A stretch of 12,545 nt of DNA from Ignavibacteriales bacterium (GCA_003538625.1 DPRR01000038.1:1-12545), one strand, 5' to 3'. Counted from the first letter of the stretch, positions 1 to 7,201 are shown. Numbers and translations: made by a program. The notes: generated by a model from the sequence alone, not told the origin.

Positions 1-32
1 GGTGCATCGTTTATTAAGAAGAGAATTTTCAT
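1..32 (-). CDS. Start of an unidentified gene running off the left edge
   Basis: Only ten codons are inside the window, reading MKILFLINDA, starting from an ATG whose first base is at 32. The start is credible because AAGGAT (complement of 39-44) lies at proper Shine-Dalgarno spacing, which is better than for most genes here. The opening resembles the first strand of DsrE/DsrF-like sulfur-relay proteins, which often begin MKILxxLND, but ten residues cannot prove this. The gene is followed upstream by a gene-poor stretch to 320. Confidence 0.5.
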   Translation of the reverse strand, partial: MKILFLINDA

Positions 33-77
33 TTTGTTATCCTTTAGTTTAATACCAGAAAACTACCTCATCCCAAC

Positions 78-100
78 CCTTCTCCTTATGAAGGAGAAGG
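78..100. repeat. 10-bp inverted repeat, dispersed-palindrome type
   Basis: CCTTCTCCTT (78-87) and its exact complement AAGGAGAAGG (91-100) are separated by ATG. The surrounding CCTCATCCC leader looks like a dispersed intergenic palindrome of the kind found in Bacteroidota-group genomes. There is no T-tract next to it on either strand, so a terminator role is not supported. Confidence 0.6.
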
Positions 101-320
101 ACTTGAAAATGACAAGAAAGGAAAAAAAATTATGATTTAACACTTTCTTCTACAATTTTAATTTCTTCTTAATTTTTGTTTTAGTTGTGGAAGTCAGGAG
201 GGGAGCGACGCTGCACACAGCCTTAAAAATAATGACTGAGCAGGATTAACTGACGATAATCAATTTAGAATCCACCACTCCACCGCAGCGGAGGTCAGGT
301 TTACAATGATCAATTAAGAG
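101..320. other. Gene-free stretch downstream of the toxin gene
   Basis: No open frame on either strand looks coding. It contains a 38-bp segment (145-182) matching the 3' end of the MmeI-like gene, and a short hairpin at 280-294 (CCnCCGC / GCGGnGG with a mismatch) just below the toxin stop codon. That hairpin has no T-tract, so it is more likely a repeat than an intrinsic terminator. Confidence 0.5.
145..182. repeat. 38-bp imperfect direct repeat, copy 1
   Basis: Matches 3278-3315 at 33 of 38 positions by hand alignment, with 15 consecutive identical bases (TTCTTCTACAATTTT). Copy 2 covers the last codons, stop and downstream flank of the MmeI-like gene. The two copies bracket the toxin-antitoxin, truncated nuclease and ImmA/DUF4411 genes. 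The sequence is A/T-biased, so chance or low complexity is possible; a recombination footprint is the alternative. Confidence 0.45.
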
Positions 321-707
321 CTATTTCTTTTTTCTTCTATCGGGGAATTTTGCAAGTCGGATACGCGAATAAGTTCTGGATTTCATTTCAGGATGAGGTT
401 CGATAGCGAGAATAGTAATTTGGCCTTTATCGGGACCATAAGCCCAGAATATTCTGCCAGCAGAAGGGACTTTGTTTTCTAAATAAGATTGGAAAACTTT
501 AAATCCGTATTTAATAGATAGGGCATCTATTTCGTGAGTGGCGAGGCTATTAGAACGCGGATTGGATTCTAACAATCTGAAAGCTTTGATGAGTTTATTA
601 AAACGAGTCTTTTCTTTACCTGATAGTTTGCCAACTTGATATTTGTTATCGAGCTCATTCCAATAGGTTTCAACATCAGGAATACCAAGAACGATTTCGA
701 ATATCAT
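321..707 (-). CDS. RelE/ParE-like toxin of a type II toxin-antitoxin pair
   Basis: A 128-residue, highly basic protein with the look of the RelE/ParE ribonuclease fold: a long N-terminal helical part (about 20-55, rich in K and E), then a strand-rich half with GRIFWAYGPDKGQITILA (84-101) and a charged tail ending FPDRRKKK. In this family the toxin cuts mRNA at the ribosome; here that is inferred from fold and context. It starts 5 bases after the stop of the AbrB-like gene, so the two are co-transcribed in the usual antitoxin-first order. No catalytic residue set could be assigned with certainty. A regulator-only role is less likely. Confidence 0.65.
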   Translation of the reverse strand: MIFEIVLGIPDVETYWNELDNKYQVGKLSGKEKTRFNKLIKAFRLLESNPRSNSLATHEIDALSIKYGFKVFQSYLENKVPSAGRIFWAYGPDKGQITILAIEPHPEMKSRTYSRIRLAKFPDRRKKK

Positions 708-712
708 ATATG

Positions 713-961
713 TTATTCGTATTTCTTGAGGTTAAGCGGTTTAGAGACTTTTCCTTTTTTCATATTTGAAACAGAATTGTCTATGATTTTCATAGTGCTT
801 TTAGGAATTAAATTTGGATCTACCAATATGCGCGGGCTTAGGACAATTTTGCCATCCTTAAAGACCTGAACGGCATAGTGGTGATGTTTGGCACCACGAA
901 TAGTTAATCTTTTTTTAGTATCGATTGTTGCTGTATATTCATTTTCAATTATATCTGGCAT
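713..961 (-). CDS. AbrB/MraZ-like antitoxin
   Basis: An 82-residue protein whose N-terminal half (about 8-47) reads as a swapped-hairpin DNA-binding domain: ATIDTKKRLTIRGA, then VQVFKDGKIVLSPR. The C-terminal 35 residues are basic and probably wrap the toxin, as in other antitoxins. The start at 961 is chosen because AGGAG (complement of 967-971) lies 5 bases before that ATG; the longer open frame up to 1006 has no such site and adds residues unlike the family. It lies immediately upstream of the RelE-like gene. It probably represses its own promoter (see the repeats at 983-1016). Assignment rests on pattern and pairing. Confidence 0.65.
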   Translation of the reverse strand: MPDIIENEYTATIDTKKRLTIRGAKHHHYAVQVFKDGKIVLSPRILVDPNLIPKSTMKIIDNSVSNMKKGKVSKPLNLKKYE

Positions 962-982
962 AGTAACTCCTTTTTTATAAAA

Positions 983-1016
983 AGTGGGAAATCCCATCTG
1001 AAACATAGTGGGAAAT
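983..1016. promoter_or_regulatory. Candidate operator of the toxin-antitoxin operon
   Basis: AGTGGGAAAT occurs twice in direct orientation (983-992 and 1007-1016), 24 bp apart. The first copy also forms the inverted repeat TGGGA-AA-TCCCA (985-996). It lies 22-55 bp upstream of the antitoxin start, the usual place for autoregulation by an antitoxin/toxin complex. Binding is inferred. Confidence 0.4.
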
Positions 1017-1087
1017 ATTTAATTATGCAAGTCCTAATTTTGAAAATATTACTTGTACTGTCTTTTTTGGGCGTTAGGAGAGATTCC

Positions 1088-1417
1088 TTAATTGCTGATA
1101 AAAGTAAATAAATTGGTCTTAAAGAAAATTGCGTTGTCCGTATCCGGTCCATCCAGGAATAAACCAGCCTGATAGTTAGAGTCAATTGGAATTAAAACAT
1201 CGTTAAGAAACCCAAGCATACCTGGTTCCGATGTCATTTCCTGCATTACAAGTATATCCGGATTTGCATTTGAAACGACAGTTGAAAAATAGGGATTACG
1301 AATACCTGCTGTTGAGCCTGGATAGTTGAGTGCATTGTAGCTCATAATTTTGTGAGTGGGCTGGGGAAACAGAACAGCAAAATTGAAAAATAAAAATATG
1401 AGAAAGATTTTTTTCAT
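1088..1417 (-). pseudogene. Truncated secreted endonuclease/exonuclease/phosphatase-family protein
   Basis: The 109-residue frame opens with a signal peptide (MKKIFLIFLFFNFAVLFPQ, cut near residue 19) and then the first motifs of the EEP (DNase I-like) fold: IMSYNALNYPG with Asn28, and PDILVMQEM with Glu60, a metal ligand in this family. It stops at FTFISN, about a third of the way through a normal domain of 250-300 residues. The later catalytic motifs (the GDFN Asp/Asn pair and the C-terminal His) are absent, and I find no continuation in the other frames before the toxin-antitoxin operon. It therefore looks like a gene cut by recombination and inactive. A short secreted product cannot be excluded. 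Confidence 0.65.
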
Positions 1418-1429
1418 ACTTAAAATAAA

Positions 1430-1443
1430 TTCAATTAATTGAA
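1430..1443. promoter_or_regulatory. Perfect 14-bp palindrome before the truncated EEP gene
   Basis: TTCAATTAATTGAA is its own complement and lies 13 bp upstream of the EEP start codon, between it and the DUF4411 stop. It could be a dimeric regulator site, but it is A/T-rich and may be chance. Confidence 0.25.
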
Positions 1444-1490
1444 GTTATTTGAGAATATTCCATATGCAAACCCAAGTGGTAGGCAAGTGA

Positions 1491-1997
1491 CTAAATTAAT
1501 TTGCATGAAAATTTGATGTTAAGCTCGCTTACAAAATCAAAATCGTTGATCCATCTAACGCCCATATTATCACAGACATTTGGAATTTTAATTCGCTTAG
1601 TGTTGAGAGCTGTTTCTTTATTTTCTTTAGTTACAACTATTGCGCTTTCATTTAGTGCGTGAGCAATTACCCAAGGATCTGCTAAAGATCTTGATTTTAT
1701 ATTATCAACTAAATTTTTATGAAGAGGGTCTTTTGCAAATATGTTTTGTAGACACTTTTGGACAGATTCGGTAATACTATAAATGGGAATCGTAGATTTC
1801 TTTAACCATGCTGATAATTCATCTTCAGTTCGGATGATTTCTTCGTTAACTGCTTCTGGGATAAATATTATTCCTTTACTTCCTAGTTCATTGAGAATAT
1901 CCCAGTAATCAGGACAGAATTTAGGAGAGTAGTATTTTTGCCAGGCTTCAATGAGTACATTAGTATCTAAACAATATTTATTTTTCCCCAAACTCAT
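1491..1997 (-). CDS. DUF4411 PIN-like protein, partner of the ImmA/IrrE gene
   Basis: 168 residues with the order of motifs seen in DUF4411, a PIN-related family: YCLDTNVLIEAW with Asp11, IIFIPEAVNEEI with acidic residues 52-53, SLADPWVIAHAL with Asp107, then VVTKE and NVCD with Asp143. These acidic residues match a PIN metal-binding site, so a ribonuclease activity is expected from fold, not shown. The ATG lies inside the stop of the upstream ImmA/IrrE gene (ATGA overlap), indicating translational coupling. DUF4411 genes commonly follow XRE-ImmA genes, and the pair behaves like a toxin-antitoxin or regulator-effector unit. Full length. Confidence 0.8.
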   Translation of the reverse strand: MSLGKNKYCLDTNVLIEAWQKYYSPKFCPDYWDILNELGSKGIIFIPEAVNEEIIRTEDELSAWLKKSTIPIYSITESVQKCLQNIFAKDPLHKNLVDNIKSRSLADPWVIAHALNESAIVVTKENKETALNTKRIKIPNVCDNMGVRWINDFDFVSELNIKFSCKLI

Positions 1998-3172
1998 TTA
2001 GCTATTTGTGCCTCAAGCTGTTGAAATTTATTTACTTTTACATTTAACAAATTGCTAGCTATTGTTGGTTCAATATTACCGCCACGGAATGAATCTAAAA
2101 CAGTTTGAGTGAAGAGTCTGCTATTTCTATTTAGCTGCAACAGAAAATAGTTTGGACCACCTCTTTTTTCTTTTTTTTGCTGATTAGCTTTTTTATCAGC
2201 TTCTCTTAGCAGAAAATTCTTGAATTCCTGCTCAGCTCCAATTCTAAGTTTTTTATATTCACTTTGTGAAATCAAACCGGAATTAAAAGCTCTGACTAAG
2301 AAAGCAAATGAACTAATACCTAATGATTTAGCCGATTTGAAAACTTCTTTAGCATTTTCAAAAATATTTGGATTGAAGCTTTTAATAATATGCTCAGGAA
2401 TTAAAGCACAAGCAGCTACTTCATTACAAAATAATTCAACAGGGTGAAATTTAGTTTTACTTTTTATATCAGGTTCAATTTCATTTGATATACCTGTTTC
2501 AGCAATCCAGATATGAGCTAGTTCGTGAACAAGTGTAAATAATTGAGGTGCATTCCAATCATCAGAATTTATGAATATAAAAGGCGCAAATTTATCTGCT
2601 ATTGCAAAACCCTGTAATTCATCAGAATCTAGTTTAAGTCTTGAGTGGATAAAACTAGTGCGAGAAATAAAAATTCCTTTTGATTCAGCGGCATCAATCC
2701 ATTCTCTTATCGGATTATCGGAAATGTAATTAGAAGGATTAATACTAAGTACATTTAAAATATCATTTGCAACAACTACCGGATTATCTTTTATTGAAAA
2801 TCTGCCAACAAAAGGCAACAGCTTTTCATTATTCTCCTGGTATACTTCACTGATCCAGGATTGTTTAAGTTGAATTTCACGAATGATGAAGATTGAAGAA
2901 GTTGTAAGTTCTTTAGAACCCTTACTTCTGAAATCCTGCAACGGTTGAAAATCTTTTGGAATTTCCGGAAGAAAAAATAATGCAAATGGACGTTTGTATA
3001 CTTTTGCTAATGTTTGAGCCTGTTTAATTGTGGGCTGGTCGGATCCTTCTTCCCATTTTTTTAGTCTATCAGCAGAAATATTTACTTTAGATGCAGCAAT
3101 TTCGATAGGCATACGTGCTGATTCACGAGCCCACTTTAAAACGTTAGGAGTTATGTAAGCTTTTTGTGCCAT
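1994..3172 (-). CDS. XRE-family HTH regulator with ImmA/IrrE metallopeptidase domain
   Basis: 392 residues. An N-terminal Xre/Cro helix-turn-helix (about 6-65: LKWARESARMPIEIAASKVN, then ADRLKKWEEGSDQPTIKQAQ) is followed by a linker, an ImmA/IrrE zinc peptidase domain (about 165-300) with HELAH (216-220) and probable third ligand Glu251 in LFCNEVAACALIP, and a basic C-terminal tail (about 320-392). Family members relieve repression by cutting a partner regulator or control a linked toxin. The ATGA overlap with the DUF4411 gene makes that protein the obvious partner. It starts 119 bp below the stop of the MmeI-like gene, so it may also sense or regulate that enzyme; this last point is speculation. 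Confidence 0.85.
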   Translation of the reverse strand: MAQKAYITPNVLKWARESARMPIEIAASKVNISADRLKKWEEGSDQPTIKQAQTLAKVYKRPFALFFLPEIPKDFQPLQDFRSKGSKELTTSSIFIIREIQLKQSWISEVYQENNEKLLPFVGRFSIKDNPVVVANDILNVLSINPSNYISDNPIREWIDAAESKGIFISRTSFIHSRLKLDSDELQGFAIADKFAPFIFINSDDWNAPQLFTLVHELAHIWIAETGISNEIEPDIKSKTKFHPVELFCNEVAACALIPEHIIKSFNPNIFENAKEVFKSAKSLGISSFAFLVRAFNSGLISQSEYKKLRIGAEQEFKNFLLREADKKANQQKKEKRGGPNYFLLQLNRNSRLFTQTVLDSFRGGNIEPTIASNLLNVKVNKFQQLEAQIAK

Positions 3173-3277
3173 TTAAGGTCGAAAAAATATACAGTAAAAA
3201 TTTGTTAGTTAATTTATATAAAGATTTTACAGGCTTCAAGAAAGTAAAGAATGATTTTATATAATTGGTTACGATTG

Positions 3278-3315
3278 TTCTTCTACAATTTTTATTTTTT
3301 CTTTGATTTTGTTTT
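3278..3315. repeat. 38-bp imperfect direct repeat, copy 2 (at the MmeI-like stop codon)
   Basis: Covers the last seven codons and stop of the MmeI-like gene plus 14 bp below it; matches 145-182 at 33 of 38 positions. If the likeness is real, the segment between the copies may have been inserted at, or recombined against, the 3' end of the restriction gene. Confidence 0.45.
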
Positions 3316-6054
3316 TGCCATTAATGGTTGAGTGTATTTCTCATACAGTTCAAATAAAAACTCTATTCTCTTAGTTTCATTTGGGAAGGGCTGAGGACGG
3401 TAACATAAATCTACCGCTTTGTCTAATTCCTGGTGTGCTTTTACTAATGCTGGCGGCATTGTAAGCGGATCGTATAAAACTGCGAGACTGCTGTTAGGAA
3501 ATTCTTTTCTTGTGTCTAAGACTTTTTGTGCTTTTTCTTCTACAAATTTTATTTGTTTCTCTGTCGGATTTTCTGGCCATGGAAAGTTGTTATAAACAAT
3601 ATCATTTGAGTATCTGTAGTCACTCTTTAATCGGCCACAAATATATTTAACCCAGGACATATGCATAAATGAGGTTAGAACGCCAAAATGATATTCGTTT
3701 GCATTAGAGATATAGCTTGCCGAATTATTAATAATATTATTTGGAGAAAAGAAATCAATTGGAATGTATTTTCTATTTTCAGATGTTGTTAATGGAAAAA
3801 AAATATAATCGACTTTAGGTTGGCGTAATTCGGCGAATAAAGTAGGATATTTTGCTGCTTCTTGAGTAGGTTCTTTTTTACTTTTTAATCTAAATTGTCT
3901 AACATTTTCAACCCGCTCTAAAACTAATTTTAAGGATTTAATTTTATTGGGTTCGACATCAATTAACCAGAGACACCATCTTTTCTTACCATTTAAATAT
4001 TCGCTTGATGAAATAAGTGGTTTAAAAAATTCCGCTGCCTTAGGTTCTAACTCTAGAAAGTCACTTTTTTCTTCATCTGTAAATAAAAAATTACCTCCAT
4101 CAACTGGTTTACTTCCAAATTTCATAGGAGGAATATTGCAGATAGGTTTGCTTTTTGATTGAATGAGTAGGTCTTTATAATCTATTAAATATGGATTAAT
4201 GTTTGACGCTTTTCTTTTGTGAGGTTCACCTTTAATATCATCATAGTCGAATATATATTTTTCTGTTGTATTGTAAGCTGCAAAACCGATTATTATAACG
4301 TGTACTGCGGCTTTTCCTCTGGCTTCGTTAGACCATTTAAAGGTTCTATGTGCAAAATGTATTTTTATTTTATACCTGTTAAATAGTTCATTCCATAAAA
4401 TACCTACCTGTTCCCCCTGAGAGATTGAATTTGTAGAAACGAAAGCAACCTTAATATTTGTGTTTTGTATGTATTGCGCTGCTCTAATATACCAGGCTGA
4501 AACATAGTCGAGTACACCGGCACCCTTTACACCAGCAAAAATCTCAACCATATCTTTTTTTTGTTCTTCATCTTGTAAGTGTTTACCGCTAAAAGGGGGA
4601 TTACCTAATATGTAAGGTTCTGATTTTTTAGGAATTATAGTTTGCCAATCAGTTTGCAGTGCATTTACATTATGGATATTAGCAGCTTTTTTAAGAGGCA
4701 GACGGATAAAGTACTTACCAAACTCTTCGGATAAAAGCATATTCATCTGGTGATCAATAAGCCACATTGCAACTTCTGCAATACGTGCAGGAAACTCTTC
4801 AATTTCAATTCCATAAAACTGATCAACTTCAATCTTAACCATTTGATTGATGTTTATCTTAGCATCAGCAGCTACTTCTTTTTTAATTTTATAGTGCTTA
4901 AAGAGAATGATTTTAATTATTTCAATCTCGAGCAAACGTAATTCTCTGTATGTAATAACAAGAAAGTTTCCGCAACCACAGGCGGGATCAAGAAATTTTA
5001 GTGTGCTTAATTTATTATGAAATTCTTCTAATTTATTTTTACTGTCTTTAACGGATTCAAATTCTTTCCAAAGATCATCCAGAAACAGAGGTTTAATTAA
5101 CTTAAGAATATTTTTTTCACTTGTGTAATGAGCACCAAGATTTCTTCGTTCGGTTGGATTCATAACACTCTGGAACATAGAACCAAAAATTGCCGGAGAA
5201 ATTTTGCTCCAGTTGATATGACAGCAATCTAAAAGAGCCTGCCGCATTTTAGAGTCGAAACTTGCAGTAGGTAAAGATTCCTCAAATAGTTTACCATTAA
5301 CGTAAGGGAACTCAGCAAGCTGTTCATCAATATTCTTAAAGCGGTGTTCTTGTGATGTGTTTAAGACTTGAAATAATTCCTGAAGTTTTGCTGCGAGATC
5401 AGAGCCGTCTTCACCGGTACGCTGCTCAATAAAATCCTGAAATTGCTGCTTATTGAAAATGGTAGTGTCCTCAGCAAACAGACAGAACAGAAGACGCACT
5501 AAATAAACTTCTAACGGATGCCCATCATATCCAATTTCTTTAAGACGATCGTGCAGCCTACCCATAAGTTCTGCAGCTTTTATATTTGCGGGATCTTGTT
5601 CTTTGTATTCTTTCTTTTCCAAACCAATCAAATAACCAAAATGCTGTACGTTGTAAACAAGTTTATTAAGATCAAACTCAACATTTTTTTGTTCTTCTAA
5701 ATCATATAATCTAAAGTTTTCAAAATCGGATATGAGAATGTATTTGGGTATTTCGTATTCTTTAAGGCCATCTATATAGTCTCTGGCTTGTTGGTAGGCT
5801 TTGTCGAGGTTTTTACCACGACTTTTCATTTCAATCAGGATAGTGCCTTTCCAAAGTAAATCAATATAACCATCAGTCTCATCAAGTTTTTTTACTCTGT
5901 GTTCAAAGGTGGAAACTTTTCTGCTGCTGATACCAAAGACGTTGAAGAACTCAACTAAGAAGGGTTTTGCATCCGCTTCTTCATTGGAAGCGTCCTTCCA
6001 CTCATTGGAGAAACTAATAGCACGTTGTTTTATTTCATTCCAGGATAAAGGCAT
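3292..6054 (-). CDS. MmeI-like type IIL/IIG restriction-modification enzyme
   Basis: 920 residues, the same size as MmeI (about 919). Domains in order: N-terminal nuclease with IDLLWKGTILIEMKSRG, giving the D65-x9-E75-x-K77 site; helical spacer (about 150-300); N6-adenine methyltransferase with motif X-like GAHYTSEKN (307-315), SAM motif I DPACGCGNF (356-364) and catalytic NPPF (485-488); target-recognition domain (about 600-830) ending GRLKSDYRYSN and NNFPWP; C-terminal helices. Such enzymes cut DNA about 20 bases from an asymmetric site and methylate one strand with the same chain, needing no separate methylase, and none is present here. All catalytic motifs look intact. The start was chosen at the first ATG with the conserved opening PLSWNEIKQRA. 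Confidence 0.9.
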   Translation of the reverse strand: MPLSWNEIKQRAISFSNEWKDASNEEADAKPFLVEFFNVFGISSRKVSTFEHRVKKLDETDGYIDLLWKGTILIEMKSRGKNLDKAYQQARDYIDGLKEYEIPKYILISDFENFRLYDLEEQKNVEFDLNKLVYNVQHFGYLIGLEKKEYKEQDPANIKAAELMGRLHDRLKEIGYDGHPLEVYLVRLLFCLFAEDTTIFNKQQFQDFIEQRTGEDGSDLAAKLQELFQVLNTSQEHRFKNIDEQLAEFPYVNGKLFEESLPTASFDSKMRQALLDCCHINWSKISPAIFGSMFQSVMNPTERRNLGAHYTSEKNILKLIKPLFLDDLWKEFESVKDSKNKLEEFHNKLSTLKFLDPACGCGNFLVITYRELRLLEIEIIKIILFKHYKIKKEVAADAKININQMVKIEVDQFYGIEIEEFPARIAEVAMWLIDHQMNMLLSEEFGKYFIRLPLKKAANIHNVNALQTDWQTIIPKKSEPYILGNPPFSGKHLQDEEQKKDMVEIFAGVKGAGVLDYVSAWYIRAAQYIQNTNIKVAFVSTNSISQGEQVGILWNELFNRYKIKIHFAHRTFKWSNEARGKAAVHVIIIGFAAYNTTEKYIFDYDDIKGEPHKRKASNINPYLIDYKDLLIQSKSKPICNIPPMKFGSKPVDGGNFLFTDEEKSDFLELEPKAAEFFKPLISSSEYLNGKKRWCLWLIDVEPNKIKSLKLVLERVENVRQFRLKSKKEPTQEAAKYPTLFAELRQPKVDYIFFPLTTSENRKYIPIDFFSPNNIINNSASYISNANEYHFGVLTSFMHMSWVKYICGRLKSDYRYSNDIVYNNFPWPENPTEKQIKFVEEKAQKVLDTRKEFPNSSLAVLYDPLTMPPALVKAHQELDKAVDLCYRPQPFPNETKRIEFLFELYEKYTQPLMAKTKSKKK

Positions 6055-6075
6055 ATGTTAATAATTTAACTAAGT

Positions 6076-6081
6076 ATTATA
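6076..6081 (-). promoter_or_regulatory. Candidate -10 box of the MmeI-like gene
   Basis: On the minus strand this is TATAAT, a perfect consensus, centred about 24 bp before the ATG at 6054. No convincing -35 stands at 16-18 bp, so the call is weak. Confidence 0.3.
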
Positions 6082-6216
6082 AAGTTTACCACCAACTCGT
6101 TGCCCAATGGAATAAAGGGAAAGATGATTATCGTATAGCTGATTCTAAAACAATCGGTTAAAAATAAGGAAAGGGGAGGAAAGAATGTACATTTGATAAA
6201 AGAAAAAATGTTAGTG

Positions 6217-6606
6217 TTAATACTTAGGAAGTTTCCAATTTAGTAAAAGAATCAGAAAAGATACTATTGCTGTAGTTGGCTGCATCCACGAGACGTATCC
6301 GATAATTGCTACTTGCACAATAAGCCATACAAGAACAATAAGGACACAAATAAATGCAGCTTTGCTTGCCACGTTGTGTTGTCTGAATACAAGGATGGCA
6401 GCAACGAGAGCTGAACCTCCAACACCTACAAAAAGGATTAGACTTGGTATAAAATAGTTTTGAAATGGACTACCTTCCAACCACTCAGTAGGAATATCTT
6501 TTGCACCAGCTATTCCATAATATCCTCCGCCAAATGCGTTTATTGCGAGAAGAAGTAGTAATACACCTAAAGTGTATCGCATAAGTTTTTCGGTTGATTT
6601 TGACAT
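6217..6606 (-). CDS. Small four-helix membrane protein, unknown function
   Basis: 129 residues with four predicted membrane helices at about 9-28, 52-72, 82-104 and 108-125. The first loop has GGGYYGIAGAKDIPTEWLEG and lies outside if the short positive N-terminus is cytosolic. The layout resembles an uncharacterised family of small membrane proteins I have seen in Bacteroidota, but I know no function for it. It has a weak start site (AAAAAGAAC before the ATG). It stands alone: 162 bp to the MmeI-like start and a gene-poor stretch upstream. No enzymatic motif is visible. Confidence 0.7.
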   Translation of the reverse strand: MSKSTEKLMRYTLGVLLLLLAINAFGGGYYGIAGAKDIPTEWLEGSPFQNYFIPSLILFVGVGGSALVAAILVFRQHNVASKAAFICVLIVLVWLIVQVAIIGYVSWMQPTTAIVSFLILLLNWKLPKY

Positions 6607-6881
6607 TGTTCTTTTTGAAGCGTTTGTTATTTCAGATTAATTTGTTGATTGTTTACTCTAAGGCAGTTTCTATTTCACACTTGCCGCTAAAACTGTTCTT
6701 TACGTATTCCGTAATAAATGAAATTTAAATATGATTTACGCGATATTAAAGATTGGTTATAAATTTTAATAATTATTTTCTTATTAAAGATAAATTATGC
6801 AAAGAAAATTTAGTCTTCAAGAATTATTGGAAATGATTTTAACATAATAACTTTTTACCCAACCAACCCGCGTAGTTGAAA
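6607..6881. other. Gene-free upstream region of the membrane protein
   Basis: A/T-rich DNA with no supportable gene. A 16-codon plus-strand frame at 6797 (MQRKFSLQELLEMILT) looks gene-like at its start but ends at once. I see no clear terminator or riboswitch-like structure. Confidence 0.4.
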
Positions 6882-7095
6882 CTAGAGCGAGGCAAGAAAA
6901 TTCACACTCACCATCTCCACCACTTTATAATAATCAGACTTACCTGGATATATTTCTTCGTTCTTCTGCTTAGCTAGATTTTCCGCAGCATCCTTCGATA
7001 AATTTGTTTTGAAGATCTCTTTACGTTCCCATATTACTCCAAACCTGCCTATGCCCAATAGGGATCTGCGACCGGCAGGCAGGTTGATCTTTCAT
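6882..7095 (-). pseudogene. Small gene broken by a 40-bp REP-like insertion
   Basis: From 7043 down to a TAG at 6882-6884 an open frame has strongly protein-like content (GVIWERKEIFKTNLSKDAAE, then EEIYPGKSDYYKVVEMV). Directly upstream is a 40-bp REP-like repeat (7044-7083), and beyond it ATG AAA GAT CAA (7095-7084). Removing the 40 bp joins the halves in frame to a 57-residue protein beginning MKDQFGVIWERKE. With the repeat present, translation from that ATG shifts frame and ends after 24 codons. I do not recognise the protein. It has charged helices and no signal peptide. The original start at 7095 is inferred from the perfect rejoining. Confidence 0.6.
7044..7083. repeat. REP-like 40-bp palindromic repeat, copy 1 (inside a gene)
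   Basis: Ends CCTGCCT and AGGCAGG form a terminal inverted repeat; an inner CCC-aata-GGG makes a second small stem. It matches 10821-10860 at 38 of 40 positions, and the shorter 7441-7461 shares the ends. No open frame belongs to it. It interrupts the small gene at 6882-7095. Confidence 0.75.
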
Positions 7096-7125
7096 TATGC
7101 CGGTATAATTAATCCTTCTTTTCTC

Positions 7126-7177
7126 CCCGAGAGGTCGGGATCTACGACTTGAAAGAAATCCCGTATCAAGTACGGGA
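7126..7177. repeat. Two short palindromes of dispersed-repeat type
   Basis: CCCGA-gagg-TCGGG (7126-7139) and TCCCGTA-tcaag-TACGGGA (7159-7177). Both resemble dispersed GGGA/TCCC palindromes; a third member, TCCCGATGCATCGGGA, is at 11231-11246. Neither has a T-tract typical of a terminator. Confidence 0.5.
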
Positions 7178-7201
7178 CAAGATCCTCAAAAGTTCAAGGC
7201 T

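Noticed and set aside
280..294. Terminator of the toxin-antitoxin operon
   Set aside because: The short GC stem has a mismatch and no T-tract on the minus strand.
949..1185. 78-residue minus-strand frame overlapping the EEP fragment and the antitoxin start
   Set aside because: Lies in another frame of the EEP coding sequence; not protein-like, and it conflicts with the Shine-Dalgarno-supported antitoxin start at 961.
3173..3291. Promoter for the ImmA/IrrE gene
   Set aside because: A TATATT box is present at 3186-3191 (minus strand), but there is no acceptable -35 at the right distance; A/T-rich DNA makes chance matches likely.
6060..6161. Plus-strand frame ending VAQWNKGKDDYRIADSKTIG, upstream of the MmeI-like gene
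   Set aside because: Protein-like for about 27 codons, but it has no start codon, no ribosome site and no recognisable family; kept only as a possible remnant tail.
6797..6847. 16-codon plus-strand frame MQRKFSLQELLEMILT
   Set aside because: Looks like a gene start but stops at once, and no continuation was found in the other frames.
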